A stretch of DNA of 64,000 nucleotides from G963677445 sp963678275 (GTDB lineage Bacteria > Bacteroidota > Ignavibacteria > Ignavibacteriales > Melioribacteraceae): positions 5,332,001 to 5,396,000 of the forward strand of contig OY782765.1 of NCBI GenBank assembly GCA_963678275.1. Reading direction: 5' to 3'. Positions within the stretch are counted from its first letter, which is position 1, and each line of letters opens with the position of its first letter. A model generated the notes under the pieces. That model did no database searches, was not told the origin of the DNA, and saw nothing but the letters and a program-made list of their open reading frames with translations. Below are positions 8,053 through 16,947 of this stretch, piece after piece. A program made the translations under genes and the position numbers.

Positions 8053-9531
8053 ATGAAAAAAGCAATAATTATCGGTTCGGGATTGGGAGGATTGAGCGCC
8101 GCGCTCAGACTGGGACACAAAGGTTACGACGTTACCATTCTGGAAAAACATTCAACCGCCGGCGGCAGACTCAATAAAATTGAGATGGATGGTTTCCGTT
8201 TTGATATGGGGCCTTCCTTTATGAGTATGACCTACGAACTGGATGAACTTTTCAGAAGTATTGGCCGAAAAAATCCTGTTGAGATGGAGGAGCTGGATCC
8301 CCTTTACCAGGTGTTTTTTGAGGGGAAGGATAAGCCGCGCCTTATATATAAAGACCTTAAAAAACTGGCGGAAGAGTTTAAGGATATTGAGCCTGATCTG
8401 GAGAATAAGGCAGAAAAATATCTTGCCCGCGGAGGAGAGTTTTTCCATGATACCGAGGATAAAGTTGTTAAGTCAAATTTTGGCAGCAAACTATCATATA
8501 TACTGAAACTGAGCCGCGTTCCCAAGAAACATCTCCCTTATCTTTTCAGGACAATATGGGGAGAAGTTGAAAAAACTTTCAGTTCGGATGAGGTCAGAAT
8601 CATTTTTTCTCTTGTCGCTTTTTTCCTCGGCGCCACACCATTTCAGACTCCGGCTATATATTCGCTGCTGAATTACACCGAGATGAAACATAATGGCTAC
8701 TGGAGGATTAAGGGAGGGATGTACAGCCTTGTTGAGGAAATCCTGAAAATCCTTGATGAGATGAATATAAAAATTGAATATAACACAGAGGTTGTCGGTA
8801 TTGGGAATTCGAATGGCGGGGTAAATGAAATAATTGATAATCATGGCCGCAAATGGAAGGCTGACTTATTTATTTCAAATTCCGACGCGGCGTCATTCCG
8901 GGGTAAAATTCTGGGCAGGGAAAAGTATTCGGAAGAAAAACTTGATAAAATGCACTGGACACTCGCTCCTTTCACAGTTTACCTCGGTGTGAAAGGAAAG
9001 ATAGATAAACTTATGCATCACAATTATTTCCTCGGAAGCAATTTCCGCGGTTATGCCGATAAGATATTTACCTCAACTGTGAGTCCGGAAAAGCCATATT
9101 ATTATGTGAATGTCCTCTCGAAGTTTGATCCTTCCACCGCCCCCGAAGGGTCTGAAAACCTCTTTATTTTATGCCCAGTTCCCGATCTGCGTTACAAGAA
9201 AAACTGGGATGACAGTGAGGAACTGGCAGATAATATAATCGATGATCTTTCAAAAAGAACCAACTCAAATATCAGGGAGAATATAGTTGTTAAAAAAATT
9301 CTCTCACCCGTTGACTGGCAGAACACATTAAATCTTTACCGGGGCTCAGGTCTGGGACTGGCACATGATATAAACCAGGTGGGCGCGTTCAGACCATCAA
9401 ATAAGGATGAACATTTTAATAATCTCTATTACGTGGGTGCGTCAACTACCCCGGGAACAGGATTGCCAATGGTTATAATTAGTTCGAAACTTGTAACAGA
9501 AAGGATTGAAAATGAGCATGCAATTATATAA
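8053..9531 (+). CDS. crtI: CrtI-type phytoene/carotenoid desaturase
   Basis: 492 residues, the usual CrtI length. The FAD-binding Rossmann motif begins at Gly8 (GSGLGGLSAALRLGHKGY) and is followed by ILEKHSTAGGR. The C-terminal FAD-associated signature reads YYVGASTTPGTGLPMVIIS. CrtI enzymes introduce four double bonds into phytoene to give lycopene, using oxidised FAD at the membrane. First gene of a nine-gene operon; the next gene, phytoene synthase, starts inside its 3' end. No GGPP synthase gene is in the window, so the prenyl precursor must come from elsewhere. A CrtN-like or intermediate desaturation specificity cannot be excluded. Confidence 0.88.
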   Translation: MKKAIIIGSGLGGLSAALRLGHKGYDVTILEKHSTAGGRLNKIEMDGFRFDMGPSFMSMTYELDELFRSIGRKNPVEMEELDPLYQVFFEGKDKPRLIYKDLKKLAEEFKDIEPDLENKAEKYLARGGEFFHDTEDKVVKSNFGSKLSYILKLSRVPKKHLPYLFRTIWGEVEKTFSSDEVRIIFSLVAFFLGATPFQTPAIYSLLNYTEMKHNGYWRIKGGMYSLVEEILKILDEMNIKIEYNTEVVGIGNSNGGVNEIIDNHGRKWKADLFISNSDAASFRGKILGREKYSEEKLDKMHWTLAPFTVYLGVKGKIDKLMHHNYFLGSNFRGYADKIFTSTVSPEKPYYYVNVLSKFDPSTAPEGSENLFILCPVPDLRYKKNWDDSEELADNIIDDLSKRTNSNIRENIVVKKILSPVDWQNTLNLYRGSGLGLAHDINQVGAFRPSNKDEHFNNLYYVGASTTPGTGLPMVIISSKLVTERIENEHAII

Positions 9532-10366
9532 AGATGTATCTGTTAAAATGAGCCGGTCGCTGACCAGTGCCTACAGTACATCATTCAGTATGGGTATCAG
9601 AGCTTTTTCCCCTGAATACAGGGAGCCGATATATTCCATTTACGGATTCGTAAGAATTGCTGATGAAATTGTTGATACATTTTTTGATTATGACCAGAGT
9701 GAACTGATGAACAAATTCCGGCAGGATACAATCGAAGCGCTTGAAACCGGAATATCAACAAACCCGGTGCTCTTCGCGTTTCAGAAAGTTGTGAGAGAAT
9801 ATAATATTGAATGGGAGCTGGTAGATTCATTCCTGAAAAGTATGGAGAAAGACCTCGATGAAAAGTCGCATAGTTCGATGAGTTATGATGAATATGTATA
9901 TGGTTCAGCCGAAGCGGTGGGACTGATGTGCCTGAAGGTTTTCTGCAAAGGTGATCAGGGAATGTATGACAAGCTGAAATTTCCGGCAAAAATGCTCGGT
10001 TCGGCATTTCAGAAGGTAAATTTTCTCAGGGATATTAAAAGTGATCTTCAGGAAAGGGGCAGAATTTACCTTCCCGATGTTCATGATACCGGTGAAATAA
10101 CCGATGAAAATAAAAAGAAGCTTGAAGAATCTATCAGGCATGAGTTTCATGAAGCGCTAAAAGGTATCAGGCAGCTTCCGGCGGGGGTTCAAACAGGGGT
10201 TTATACCGCTTATTTATATTTCTATTTTCTTTTTAAAAAAATTGAATCTCTCGACATCAAAAGATTAATGACCGGGAGGGTAAGAATCTCAAATCCAAAG
10301 AAACTTTTGCTTTTCCTGAAATCGTTATGGGATATAAAAGTTGTAAAAGAAGTTAAGGTAACATGA
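9512..10366 (+). CDS. crtB: Phytoene synthase
   Basis: About 284 residues of the squalene/phytoene synthase family. First Asp-rich motif ADEIVD (about 50-55 from this start) and second Asp-rich motif NFLRDIKSDLQERGRIYLPD bind the diphosphates through Mg2+. The reaction joins two geranylgeranyl diphosphates head to head into phytoene. I choose ATG 9512 because AAGGA at 9501-9505 is correctly spaced for it; a TTG at 9506 is also possible. The gene overlaps the end of crtI by 20 bases and its stop overlaps the next start (ATGA), so translation is probably coupled. Confidence 0.9.
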   Translation: MSMQLYKDVSVKMSRSLTSAYSTSFSMGIRAFSPEYREPIYSIYGFVRIADEIVDTFFDYDQSELMNKFRQDTIEALETGISTNPVLFAFQKVVREYNIEWELVDSFLKSMEKDLDEKSHSSMSYDEYVYGSAEAVGLMCLKVFCKGDQGMYDKLKFPAKMLGSAFQKVNFLRDIKSDLQERGRIYLPDVHDTGEITDENKKKLEESIRHEFHEALKGIRQLPAGVQTGVYTAYLYFYFLFKKIESLDIKRLMTGRVRISNPKKLLLFLKSLWDIKVVKEVKVT

Positions 10367-10932
10367 CCAGAATAATTATTTTAATATTAGTCTTTGCGGG
10401 ATTTGTATCTGCCGGGACAGACAGTGAAAATATAGCGCCCGACTTAATGGAGGAAATACGACAGCTTTATTATCAGGGTGTTGAAGATGAAAGTTATATA
10501 GCCGAACTGGCCGGAGTGATCAGAGCAGAATTTGGCGCTGACACATCATCCTATAGTCCCGAGATAATTGCCTACCTCGGGGGAGTAGAAGCATTAAAAT
10601 CAAAACACGCTTTCTGGCCTTTCAGCAAGCTTGGTTATCTTAATAAATCGATGGAAATATTTGCCAGGGCGGTCAGCAGGGCGCCCGAATCGCTTGAGAT
10701 TAGATTTATGCGTTTTTCGGTGCTGCATTTTGTCCCCGATTTTCTCGGCTTTAATGAGGAGAAAAGGGAGGATGTAAAAATACTGGTCAGGCTGCTGGCA
10801 GAAGGTGAAGGGGCTGATTACACCGAACTTCACAGGGGAATTGTCAACTTTATGCTTGAAAGCGGCAGACTTAATGAGGAGGAATATACGGTTCTTGCCT
10901 CGGATTTAAAAATGGCAAAAATAGATGAGTGA
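10363..10932 (+). CDS. Unknown secreted/periplasmic helical protein within the carotenoid operon
   Basis: 189 residues, family not recognised. A short N-terminal signal peptide (MTRIIILILVFAGFVSAG) precedes an acidic, helix-rich body with a TPR-like stretch (about 80-115: KLGYLNKSMEIFARAVSRAP). It overlaps crtB by 4 bases and the cyclase by 8 bases, so it is translationally locked into the pathway. Export to the periplasm, while the biosynthetic enzymes face the inner membrane, suggests a role in carotenoid placement or transport, or an unrelated passenger. I see no catalytic motif. Confidence 0.75.
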   Translation: MTRIIILILVFAGFVSAGTDSENIAPDLMEEIRQLYYQGVEDESYIAELAGVIRAEFGADTSSYSPEIIAYLGGVEALKSKHAFWPFSKLGYLNKSMEIFARAVSRAPESLEIRFMRFSVLHFVPDFLGFNEEKREDVKILVRLLAEGEGADYTELHRGIVNFMLESGRLNEEEYTVLASDLKMAKIDE

Positions 10933-11617
10933 ATATCTTCTTATAAATACACTGGTTTTAGTTATCCCCCTCCTTTTTTCTTTCGAAAATAAAATACGTT
11001 TTATCCGTTATGTAGTTCCATTCCTAATATCTTTTTTTATTGTTGGCGGCATATATATTACCTGGGATATTTTCGCGGCTTCGGCAGGTGAATGGGGTTT
11101 TAATCCTGACTATCTGTTGGGGATAAATCTTTTCGGATTGCCTCTCGAAGAAATTCTGTTTTTCGTTACTGTGCCCTACGCGAGTATCTTTGTTTATGAG
11201 ACCGCTAAATATTACCTGGCAAACAGGGAGATAAAGATAAATTATAAAATGATTTCAGTATCCGGACTGCTGCTGATTTTGATATCATTTCTGTTTCTCC
11301 ATAAAGCCTATACAATGAAAGCATTGTTTTCTGCCGGGCTTTTTTTTTCAGCCGCCCCCATTTTTTTCAGAAGAATGATATCGGGAAGAATATACTGGTA
11401 TTTTATAATTTTTAACTTTATTCCCTTTTTTTTAGTGAATTATTTTTTAACTTCCTTACCTGTCATTACCTATTCTGATCAGGCAATTTCCGGTTTAAGA
11501 ATCACAACAATACCGGTAGAAGACTTTTTTTATTCTTTCTCCCTTATATCATTTTTCCTGGGAGTATTTGAGCAGGTTAAAACAAAATGGAAAAAAGGAA
11601 AAAAGCAGCAGTCATAG
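10925..11617 (+). CDS. crtY: Lycopene cyclase, CrtYc/CrtYd fusion type
   Basis: 230 residues with about seven membrane helices and two tandem lycopene-cyclase domains. The first carries PLEEILFF (about residue 75), the second PVEDFFYSF (about 195); these acidic Pro-(L/V)-Glu-(E/D) motifs mark the heterodimeric CrtYc/CrtYd and fused fungal/archaeal/Bacteroidota cyclases. The enzyme closes one or both ends of lycopene into beta-rings. Together with CruF and CrtD in the same operon, which modify an open end, single-ended cyclisation to gamma-carotene is the likely outcome. Start overlaps the preceding gene by 8 bases. Confidence 0.85.
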   Translation: MSEYLLINTLVLVIPLLFSFENKIRFIRYVVPFLISFFIVGGIYITWDIFAASAGEWGFNPDYLLGINLFGLPLEEILFFVTVPYASIFVYETAKYYLANREIKINYKMISVSGLLLILISFLFLHKAYTMKALFSAGLFFSAAPIFFRRMISGRIYWYFIIFNFIPFFLVNYFLTSLPVITYSDQAISGLRITTIPVEDFFYSFSLISFFLGVFEQVKTKWKKGKKQQS

Positions 11618-13068
11618 GAGCGGGGCTGGGAGGACTTTCGGCAGCGATTCATCTTGCCGGAAATGATGTTGAAGTCGATCTTTTCGAAAAGGGGGATTCA
11701 CCCGGAGGTAAAGCGGGTGAATTGAATATTAATGGCTACCGGTTTGATACAGGCCCCTCATTATTGACAATGCCCTTTATACTCCGCGACATTTTTGACC
11801 GTTATAACGCTCGTGACCTGATGCCTGAAATAAAACCTCTTGATACCCTGTGCAGATATTTTTACCCCGATAATACAATCATAAACGCTTATTCAGATAT
11901 TGAAAAGTTTGCCGGAGAGATTGAACAGAAAAGCGCTGAGAAGGGGGAATCATTAAAGAATTATCTCAGTTATTCGCGAAGAATATATGAACTTACCTAC
12001 CGTTTATTCCTTTTCAGCAATTTCAGGGAAATAAAACATTTCCTTAACAGGGATTCCATCAAAACTTTATTTAACCTGAAGGATATTGATCCATTCAGGA
12101 CGATGCATAAAGCGAACAGCAGTTTTTTCCATGATGAAAAAATCATTCAGCTTTTCGACCGTTACGCCACTTATAACGGTTCCGATCCTTTTCAGGCGCC
12201 GGCGACACTCAATATTATTCAGCATGTGGAATATAACCTCGGGGGGTATGTCGCTCTTGACGGAATTCATTCCATTCCCCGCAGCCTGGAAAAACTTGCC
12301 CGCGTTTCGGGAGTGAAAATAAATTATAAATCACCTGTTGATCAGATTATCAATGATGGTAAAAAAGCTGAAGGAGTGGTAATAAACGGGGAGGAGCGCT
12401 ACTATGATTTTATAGTTTCGAACGCTGATGTTCATTATACATTTGAGATGGCGGGGCCGGAATATTTCAGGGAGGCAAAAAAATATATCAGGCAGGAGCC
12501 TTCATCTTCAGCGCTGGTTTTTTACTGGGGAATGAATCATCTTTCGCCGGAGCTGGAAACACATAATATTTTATTCGCCGCGAATTACCGGGAGGAATTT
12601 GAATATCTTTTTAAGAAAAAATTATATTATTATGACCCCACGGTATATATTTACATTTCATCGAAGTTTAATAAAAAGGATGCTCCCGAAGGAAAAGAAA
12701 ACTGGTTTGTTATGATTAACGCTCCTTATCTTACGGGGGAATCATGCGACCCGGATATAGACGCTATCAGGGGAAATATTCTGACAAAAATTAAGGATAT
12801 GACCGGTATAAAGGCTGAAAAGTATATTGAAACAGAAAAAATCTTAACACCGGGAGATATTCAGGATATCACCGGAAGCTACAGGGGCAGCCTTTACGGC
12901 ATCTCCTCAAATAACCGTAACGCGGCATTTTTGCGGCAGAAGAATAAATCATCATCATTAAAACAATTATATTTCTGCGGCGGAAGCGCCCATCCGGGAG
13001 GCGGAATTCCTCTCGCGCTTCTTTCGGGCAGACACGCGGCTGAGCTTGCCATAAAACATGAATTATGA
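11587..13068 (+). CDS. crtD: CrtD-type carotenoid 3,4-desaturase
   Basis: 493 residues, FAD-dependent CrtI superfamily. The Rossmann motif GAGLGGLSAAIHLAG starts near residue 11, followed by LFEKGDSPGGKAGE. The C-terminal signature CGGSAHPGGGIPLALLSG is the CrtD form rather than that of CrtI. CrtD usually desaturates the 3,4 bond of an acyclic end bearing a 1-hydroxyl. It overlaps the cyclase by 31 bases and the acyltransferase by 4. Pairing with the CruF hydratase downstream supports this role. A second-step phytoene desaturase is the main alternative. Confidence 0.8.
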   Translation: MEKRKKAAVIGAGLGGLSAAIHLAGNDVEVDLFEKGDSPGGKAGELNINGYRFDTGPSLLTMPFILRDIFDRYNARDLMPEIKPLDTLCRYFYPDNTIINAYSDIEKFAGEIEQKSAEKGESLKNYLSYSRRIYELTYRLFLFSNFREIKHFLNRDSIKTLFNLKDIDPFRTMHKANSSFFHDEKIIQLFDRYATYNGSDPFQAPATLNIIQHVEYNLGGYVALDGIHSIPRSLEKLARVSGVKINYKSPVDQIINDGKKAEGVVINGEERYYDFIVSNADVHYTFEMAGPEYFREAKKYIRQEPSSSALVFYWGMNHLSPELETHNILFAANYREEFEYLFKKKLYYYDPTVYIYISSKFNKKDAPEGKENWFVMINAPYLTGESCDPDIDAIRGNILTKIKDMTGIKAEKYIETEKILTPGDIQDITGSYRGSLYGISSNNRNAAFLRQKNKSSSLKQLYFCGGSAHPGGGIPLALLSGRHAAELAIKHEL

Positions 13069-13730
13069 TTAAAGCCGGGCATAAATACTGGGCGGAAAAG
13101 GTATTCGCCATATATATCAGAAGGGAGCTGAAAAAACACTTCGGCGGGTTTTATGTTGTTAATGAGTTTCCGGTGATAAATGATAATGATCCGCTCGTTA
13201 TTACTCCGAATCATATAAGCTGGTGGGATGGTTTTTTTATGGACCTTATCGATAAGAAGTATATCAAAAGGAAAATACATCTGATGATGCTCGAACGGGA
13301 GTTAAAAAAATATCCTTTTTTCAGCAAACTCGGGGCTTATTCCATCAGGCAGGAAAGCAGGGCCTCAATCGCTGAATCATTCAGATACACCAGGGAGGTG
13401 ATTAAAAACCGGGAGAATTACGCTGTCATTTATCCGCAGGGAGAAATTGAGCCGATTGATAAAATTCCGCCGGATATTAAGCCGGGAATAAAACTGCTGA
13501 CAGGGGAGGGGCCTGATGATGTAAAATTTTTACCGGCGGCCTTCAGGATAGAATGGTATAATAATAAACTGCCTGTGGTTTTATGCAGATGGGGCGAGCC
13601 GGTTACCCGTGATGAAATATCGAAGGATTTTGATATATTCAGGATGAAATTCGCGGATAATATAAAAAAGCTCAGAGAACTATCCGCCGACAGCAATATT
13701 ACCGGAGGCCTGAAAAATGAACTTGTCTGA
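13065..13730 (+). CDS. PlsC-family 1-acyltransferase, probable carotenoid acyltransferase
   Basis: 221 residues. The catalytic NHX4D box is visible as NHISWWD (about 45-51) and the acyl-acceptor loop as YPQGEIEP (about 125-132), where the usual EGTR is replaced by QGEI. This is a lysophospholipid acyltransferase fold. In the middle of a carotenoid operon, next to a glycosyltransferase, it probably esterifies the sugar of a carotenoid glycoside, by analogy with CruD of green sulfur bacteria and CrtO of staphyloxanthin synthesis; this is inferred from context. Start ATGA-overlaps crtD; a CGGAGG site at its end serves the next gene. Confidence 0.72.
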   Translation: MIKAGHKYWAEKVFAIYIRRELKKHFGGFYVVNEFPVINDNDPLVITPNHISWWDGFFMDLIDKKYIKRKIHLMMLERELKKYPFFSKLGAYSIRQESRASIAESFRYTREVIKNRENYAVIYPQGEIEPIDKIPPDIKPGIKLLTGEGPDDVKFLPAAFRIEWYNNKLPVVLCRWGEPVTRDEISKDFDIFRMKFADNIKKLRELSADSNITGGLKNELV

Positions 13731-14829
13731 TATGATCATTCCCCTTTTTACCGGAATTTCGCTGGTTGTTCTTTTTGTAATTGTGCTGAAGAATTTTTTC
13801 GGAGCGCCGGTAATTGGAAAGAGACAAGGGAGCGCGGATGGGTATCCATTGGTTTCGGTACTGATTCCCGCGCGGGATGAAGAGAATAACATCGGCAGAT
13901 GTCTGCGGCATGTGGTAAAACAGAATTACCGGAATCTTGAAATTATTGTTCTCGATGATTATTCAATGGATGATACGGCGTGGATTGTTAAGGGATATGC
14001 CAAAAAGGACAGGCGGGTGAAACTTCTTAGCGGCAAAGCGCTTCCGGAAGGATGGCTGGGGAAAAATCACGCGTGCGGTCAGCTCGCGGAAAACGCCGCC
14101 GGCGATTATATTTTGTTCCTTGACGCGGATGTGACACTTGCCGAAAACGCTATTGGATCGGCTCTTTATGAAATTACGCATAAAAAAGCTGAGATGTTGT
14201 CTGTATTTCCTTCGCAAAAATTCGGGACATTGGGGGAGTACCTGGTTGTTCCTTTAATGAACTGGTTTCTTCTTACATTCTTATCGCTGCGGGCTGTATA
14301 TAAGTCGGGCAATCCTGCTTTTTCAGCCGCAAATGGCCAGTTTATTATGTTCAGGCGGAATTATTATTCTGATTTCGGAGGGCACCGGGTGGTAAAGGAT
14401 AAGGTGGTTGAGGATATGGAGCTCGCCCGGCTGGTAAAAAAAAGGGGGGATAAAGTTATAACACTTCTCGGGGGAGACGCGGTTAACTGCAAAATGTATA
14501 ATGGTTTTGTATCATCAATCAGGGGCTTTTCGAAAAATTTCTTCCCCGGGTTTAACGCCCCCTCTTACCTTTTTATTCTATTTATATTTTTTTCTTTGTT
14601 CATTTTTTTGTCACCGGTAATCTTAATTTTTCAGAACTTTATTTATCTGGCGCATATTATATTAATTGCGGTCACGCGGGTGATGATCTCAATAATCAGC
14701 AGGCAGAATATTCTGCTTAACCTGCTTCTTCATCCGCTTCAGATGCTGATTCTCGCTGTGACCGGTTTTTATTCTGTTTATGTTACATTATTAAAAAAGA
14801 CTATATGGAAGGGAAGAAAAATTTCCTGA
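13717..14829 (+). CDS. Family 2 glycosyltransferase, probable carotenoid glycosyltransferase
   Basis: 370 residues. An N-terminal membrane helix (about 5-25) precedes a GT2 domain with VSVLIPARDEENNIGRCL (47-64), DDYSMDD (81-87) and the nucleotide-sugar DXD in FLDADV, then a GGHRVVKDKVVEDMELARLV acceptor region and several C-terminal membrane helices. It resembles CruC and CrtQ, which glucosylate carotenoids. With the adjacent acyltransferase it predicts a carotenoid glycoside ester. Start chosen at the ATG after CGGAGG (13702-13708); it overlaps the upstream gene by 14 bases. Confidence 0.75.
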   Translation: MNLSDMIIPLFTGISLVVLFVIVLKNFFGAPVIGKRQGSADGYPLVSVLIPARDEENNIGRCLRHVVKQNYRNLEIIVLDDYSMDDTAWIVKGYAKKDRRVKLLSGKALPEGWLGKNHACGQLAENAAGDYILFLDADVTLAENAIGSALYEITHKKAEMLSVFPSQKFGTLGEYLVVPLMNWFLLTFLSLRAVYKSGNPAFSAANGQFIMFRRNYYSDFGGHRVVKDKVVEDMELARLVKKRGDKVITLLGGDAVNCKMYNGFVSSIRGFSKNFFPGFNAPSYLFILFIFFSLFIFLSPVILIFQNFIYLAHIILIAVTRVMISIISRQNILLNLLLHPLQMLILAVTGFYSVYVTLLKKTIWKGRKIS

Positions 14830-15458
14830 AAAATAAAGACACCCTCGCGGTGTTATTCCTGGCTATAATATTTTCTGTGGGAATTGCCGGACATCTGATA
14901 AGCAGTTTAAAGCCTCTGATGACAGGTCTTACTCCCTGGACACTGCTCATCTGCGGCGGTGTGGTATTTTATTCTGTTATCAAATCCGATTCTCCAAACT
15001 TCATCCTGTGGTTTTTTGCTACTTATGTTGTTACTTTTATTATTGAGGCTGCAGGAGTTAATACCGGAATGATATTCGGCGAATATTCTTATGGGGAGGT
15101 TCTCGGGCCGGGGATATTCGGCACACCCCTGATTATCGGTCTTAACTGGGTTTTTGTTTTGACAGGACTGATAATACTTTCGGAAAAGTTATTTTATAAA
15201 ACTTCACTACTGGTGATCTTTTCGGCGGCGCTGGCGGTTGTGTTTGATTATTTTATGGAGCCGGTGGCTGTTAAGCTGGCTTACTGGAGCTGGCTCGGGG
15301 GGGATATACCTTTTCAGAATTACGCGGCGTGGTATTTTACGGCGCTGATAGCGGCTTTGTTGTTCAGGATTTTTAAGGTTAAGGTCAATTCATTTGTGCC
15401 GGTATATTATGTTGGAATTCAGTTTATCTTTTTTTTAATATTAAGCGCCGGGTTATGA
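14805..15458 (+). CDS. cruF: CruF-type carotenoid 1,2-hydratase
   Basis: 217 residues, about six to seven membrane helices, DUF422/carotenoid biosynthesis protein family. Recognisable features are EAAGVNTGMIFGEYSYG (about 81-97), GTPLIIGLNW and the acidic VFDYFMEPVA segment. CruF adds water across the 1',2' double bond of gamma-carotene-type carotenoids, making the tertiary hydroxyl that CrtD and a glycosyltransferase need. The gene starts inside the glycosyltransferase end and stops one base before crtW. Confidence 0.82.
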   Translation: MEGKKNFLKNKDTLAVLFLAIIFSVGIAGHLISSLKPLMTGLTPWTLLICGGVVFYSVIKSDSPNFILWFFATYVVTFIIEAAGVNTGMIFGEYSYGEVLGPGIFGTPLIIGLNWVFVLTGLIILSEKLFYKTSLLVIFSAALAVVFDYFMEPVAVKLAYWSWLGGDIPFQNYAAWYFTALIAALLFRIFKVKVNSFVPVYYVGIQFIFFLILSAGL

Positions 15459-15459
15459 T

Positions 15460-16146
15460 ATGGGTATGCTGATCGCTTTTATTGTTGTGTTATTCTGGCT
15501 GGGGCATCTGGTTTACCTGCTTTCCCCATGGTCGCCCGACCCGATATCATTTGCGGGCGCGCCGCACATTCTTCTGCAGGCATATCTTTATACCGGCTTA
15601 TTTATTACCGCTCATGACGCTATGCATGGAACTGTTTCTCCCTCTAAAATGGTGAACAGAATAGTGGGAACAGCCGCGTCACTTCTTTTTGCAGGCCTTT
15701 CATATAAGAAGTTAAAGAAAAACCACTTCGCTCATCACATGTACCCGGGAACGGAAAAAGATCCTGATTATTGTGTGAAATCGCAGAATTTCCTCGTATG
15801 GTGGGGATGTTTTATGTTTCGGTACGCCACTATATGGCAGATTATATTTATGGGAGCGGCTTATAATATCCTGAATATCCGGGCGCCTGAGATTAAACTC
15901 TGGTTCTATTGGATTATACCGGCGCTTCTCGGTTCTTTCCAGCTTTTTTATTTCGGCACTTACCGCCCCCACAGGAAACCTCATACTCCCGAAATGGGAA
16001 TTCACAGGGCCAGGACTCTGAAGAAAAATCATTTTGCCGCTATGCTTTCATGCTATTTTTTCGGCTATCATCTTGAGCACCATGAAAAACCGGGCGTCCC
16101 CTGGTGGAAACTTTACGCGGAGAAAAAACCAAATAGTGAATTATGA
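15460..16146 (+). CDS. crtW: Beta-carotene 4-ketolase, CrtW type
   Basis: 228 residues, membrane fatty-acid-desaturase fold with the His clusters of the di-iron centre: HDAMHG (about 52-57), HFAHHMY (about 89-95) and HLEHHEKPG (about 203-211). YFGTYRPHR is a CrtW hallmark, separating it from CrtZ hydroxylases. It oxidises C4 of a beta-ring to a ketone using O2, so the finished pigment needs at least microoxic conditions. ATG 15460 follows the cruF stop by one base. The gene ends the operon; the TGAAT-type repeat tract starts immediately after its stop. Confidence 0.88.
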   Translation: MGMLIAFIVVLFWLGHLVYLLSPWSPDPISFAGAPHILLQAYLYTGLFITAHDAMHGTVSPSKMVNRIVGTAASLLFAGLSYKKLKKNHFAHHMYPGTEKDPDYCVKSQNFLVWWGCFMFRYATIWQIIFMGAAYNILNIRAPEIKLWFYWIIPALLGSFQLFYFGTYRPHRKPHTPEMGIHRARTLKKNHFAAMLSCYFFGYHLEHHEKPGVPWWKLYAEKKPNSEL

Positions 16147-16260
16147 ATGGCGATTTTGAATGGTGAATTTTGAATGGTGAATGGTGAATGGTGAATTATG
16201 AATTGTGAATGGGAAAAACCAGAGTAAGAGATTTGATGAATTTTGAATGGTGAATTGAAA
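16147..16260. repeat. Imperfect short tandem repeat tract, TGAATGGTGAATT type
   Basis: Successive imperfect 6-8 base units of the form TGAATGG / TGAATT / TGAATTATGAATTG cover most of 16147-16260. The same type occurs at 23536-23606 and 23803-23838. The tract directly abuts the crtW stop and runs into the broken end of the hsdS remnant. Confidence 0.75.
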
Positions 16261-16429
16261 AGTTTTTAAAATCTGTAACTCTGAGGTATGGGTATTCTGT
16301 TTCTGCATCTAAAAACTTTTCACCCCTTGGTAAACGCTTGCCACCTTTTACATCTACAATTTCATTTGGTGAAGTTACATTCCAATCTTCAGGAATCAAT
16401 CCAATTTCCGTTTCTTTAAATCCATTCAT
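16196..16429 (-). pseudogene. hsdS: Type I restriction specificity subunit (HsdS), 5' remnant
   Basis: The first about 55 residues match the start of a type I specificity subunit: MNGFKETEIGLIPEDWNV, then KGGKRLPRGEKF and YPYLRVTDFKN, the opening of a target recognition domain. A complete HsdS has about 400 residues. From about 16260 the frame runs into the TGAATGG-type repeat tract, so the last 20 residues are repeat-derived and the rest of the gene is lost. It lies 16 bases after a broken NYN gene and downstream of an hsdM tail, the common hsdM-NYN-hsdS order. Confidence 0.8.
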
Positions 16430-16445
16430 TTATTTTTAATCCTAA

Positions 16446-16947
16446 TTATTTCCAGCGTTCCGGCCTTTTTAAAATAAAGCCATCTTTTTTCTTAACTTCA
16501 TCAGGGAACACACAGTCGGCAATTTTTTTACGACCTATCACAAAATTAAAATCCGCCAGCTTTGACAGATGATAAGAAAAGCGGGCCGGCGGGAAAGCCA
16601 CAATTATTTCTTTTTCGGGAAAAAGTTTTTCCACTTTCCGGACCGGGGCGGATAAGTCGCTGTCCGCCGAAATAAGAATGGCTTTGTCGTATCTATCCTG
16701 AAAAGCGTCGGTGAGCATTTCCACGGCAATATTCACGTCGGTCATTTTTTCATTGGCTTTTGGAAAAATGTTGCCGCACCTTTTACACTCGATTTTATTT
16801 TCAAGATAAGTTCCATAAAATATTTCGAACTGGTTAAGCGTTTCCAGGGCTTCAATAAATGTGGCCTGTCTTTTTTGTTTATCCGGCGGCAGGGCAATGC
16901 GTGAAGTAAAAATTAAATCCATCGATGTAAACAATGATGCGTTCCAT
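16446..16947 (-). pseudogene. NYN-domain (PIN-like) protein with internal deletion and frameshift
   Basis: An ATG at 16947 opens MERIIVYIDGFNFYF, the typical NYN start with its catalytic Asp, but that frame stops after 22 codons. A second frame overlaps it at the TTTTACTTCACG joint and continues as FTSRIALPPDKQKRQ, ADSDLSAPV and KEIIVAFPP to the stop at 16446. In intact NYN proteins several dozen residues separate these blocks. The simplest reading is an internal deletion that also shifted the frame. A CXXC pair (IECKRCGNIFP) is retained. NYN proteins are putative RNases often found inside type I restriction operons. Reading from the internal ATG at 16934 would hide the damage. Confidence 0.8.
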
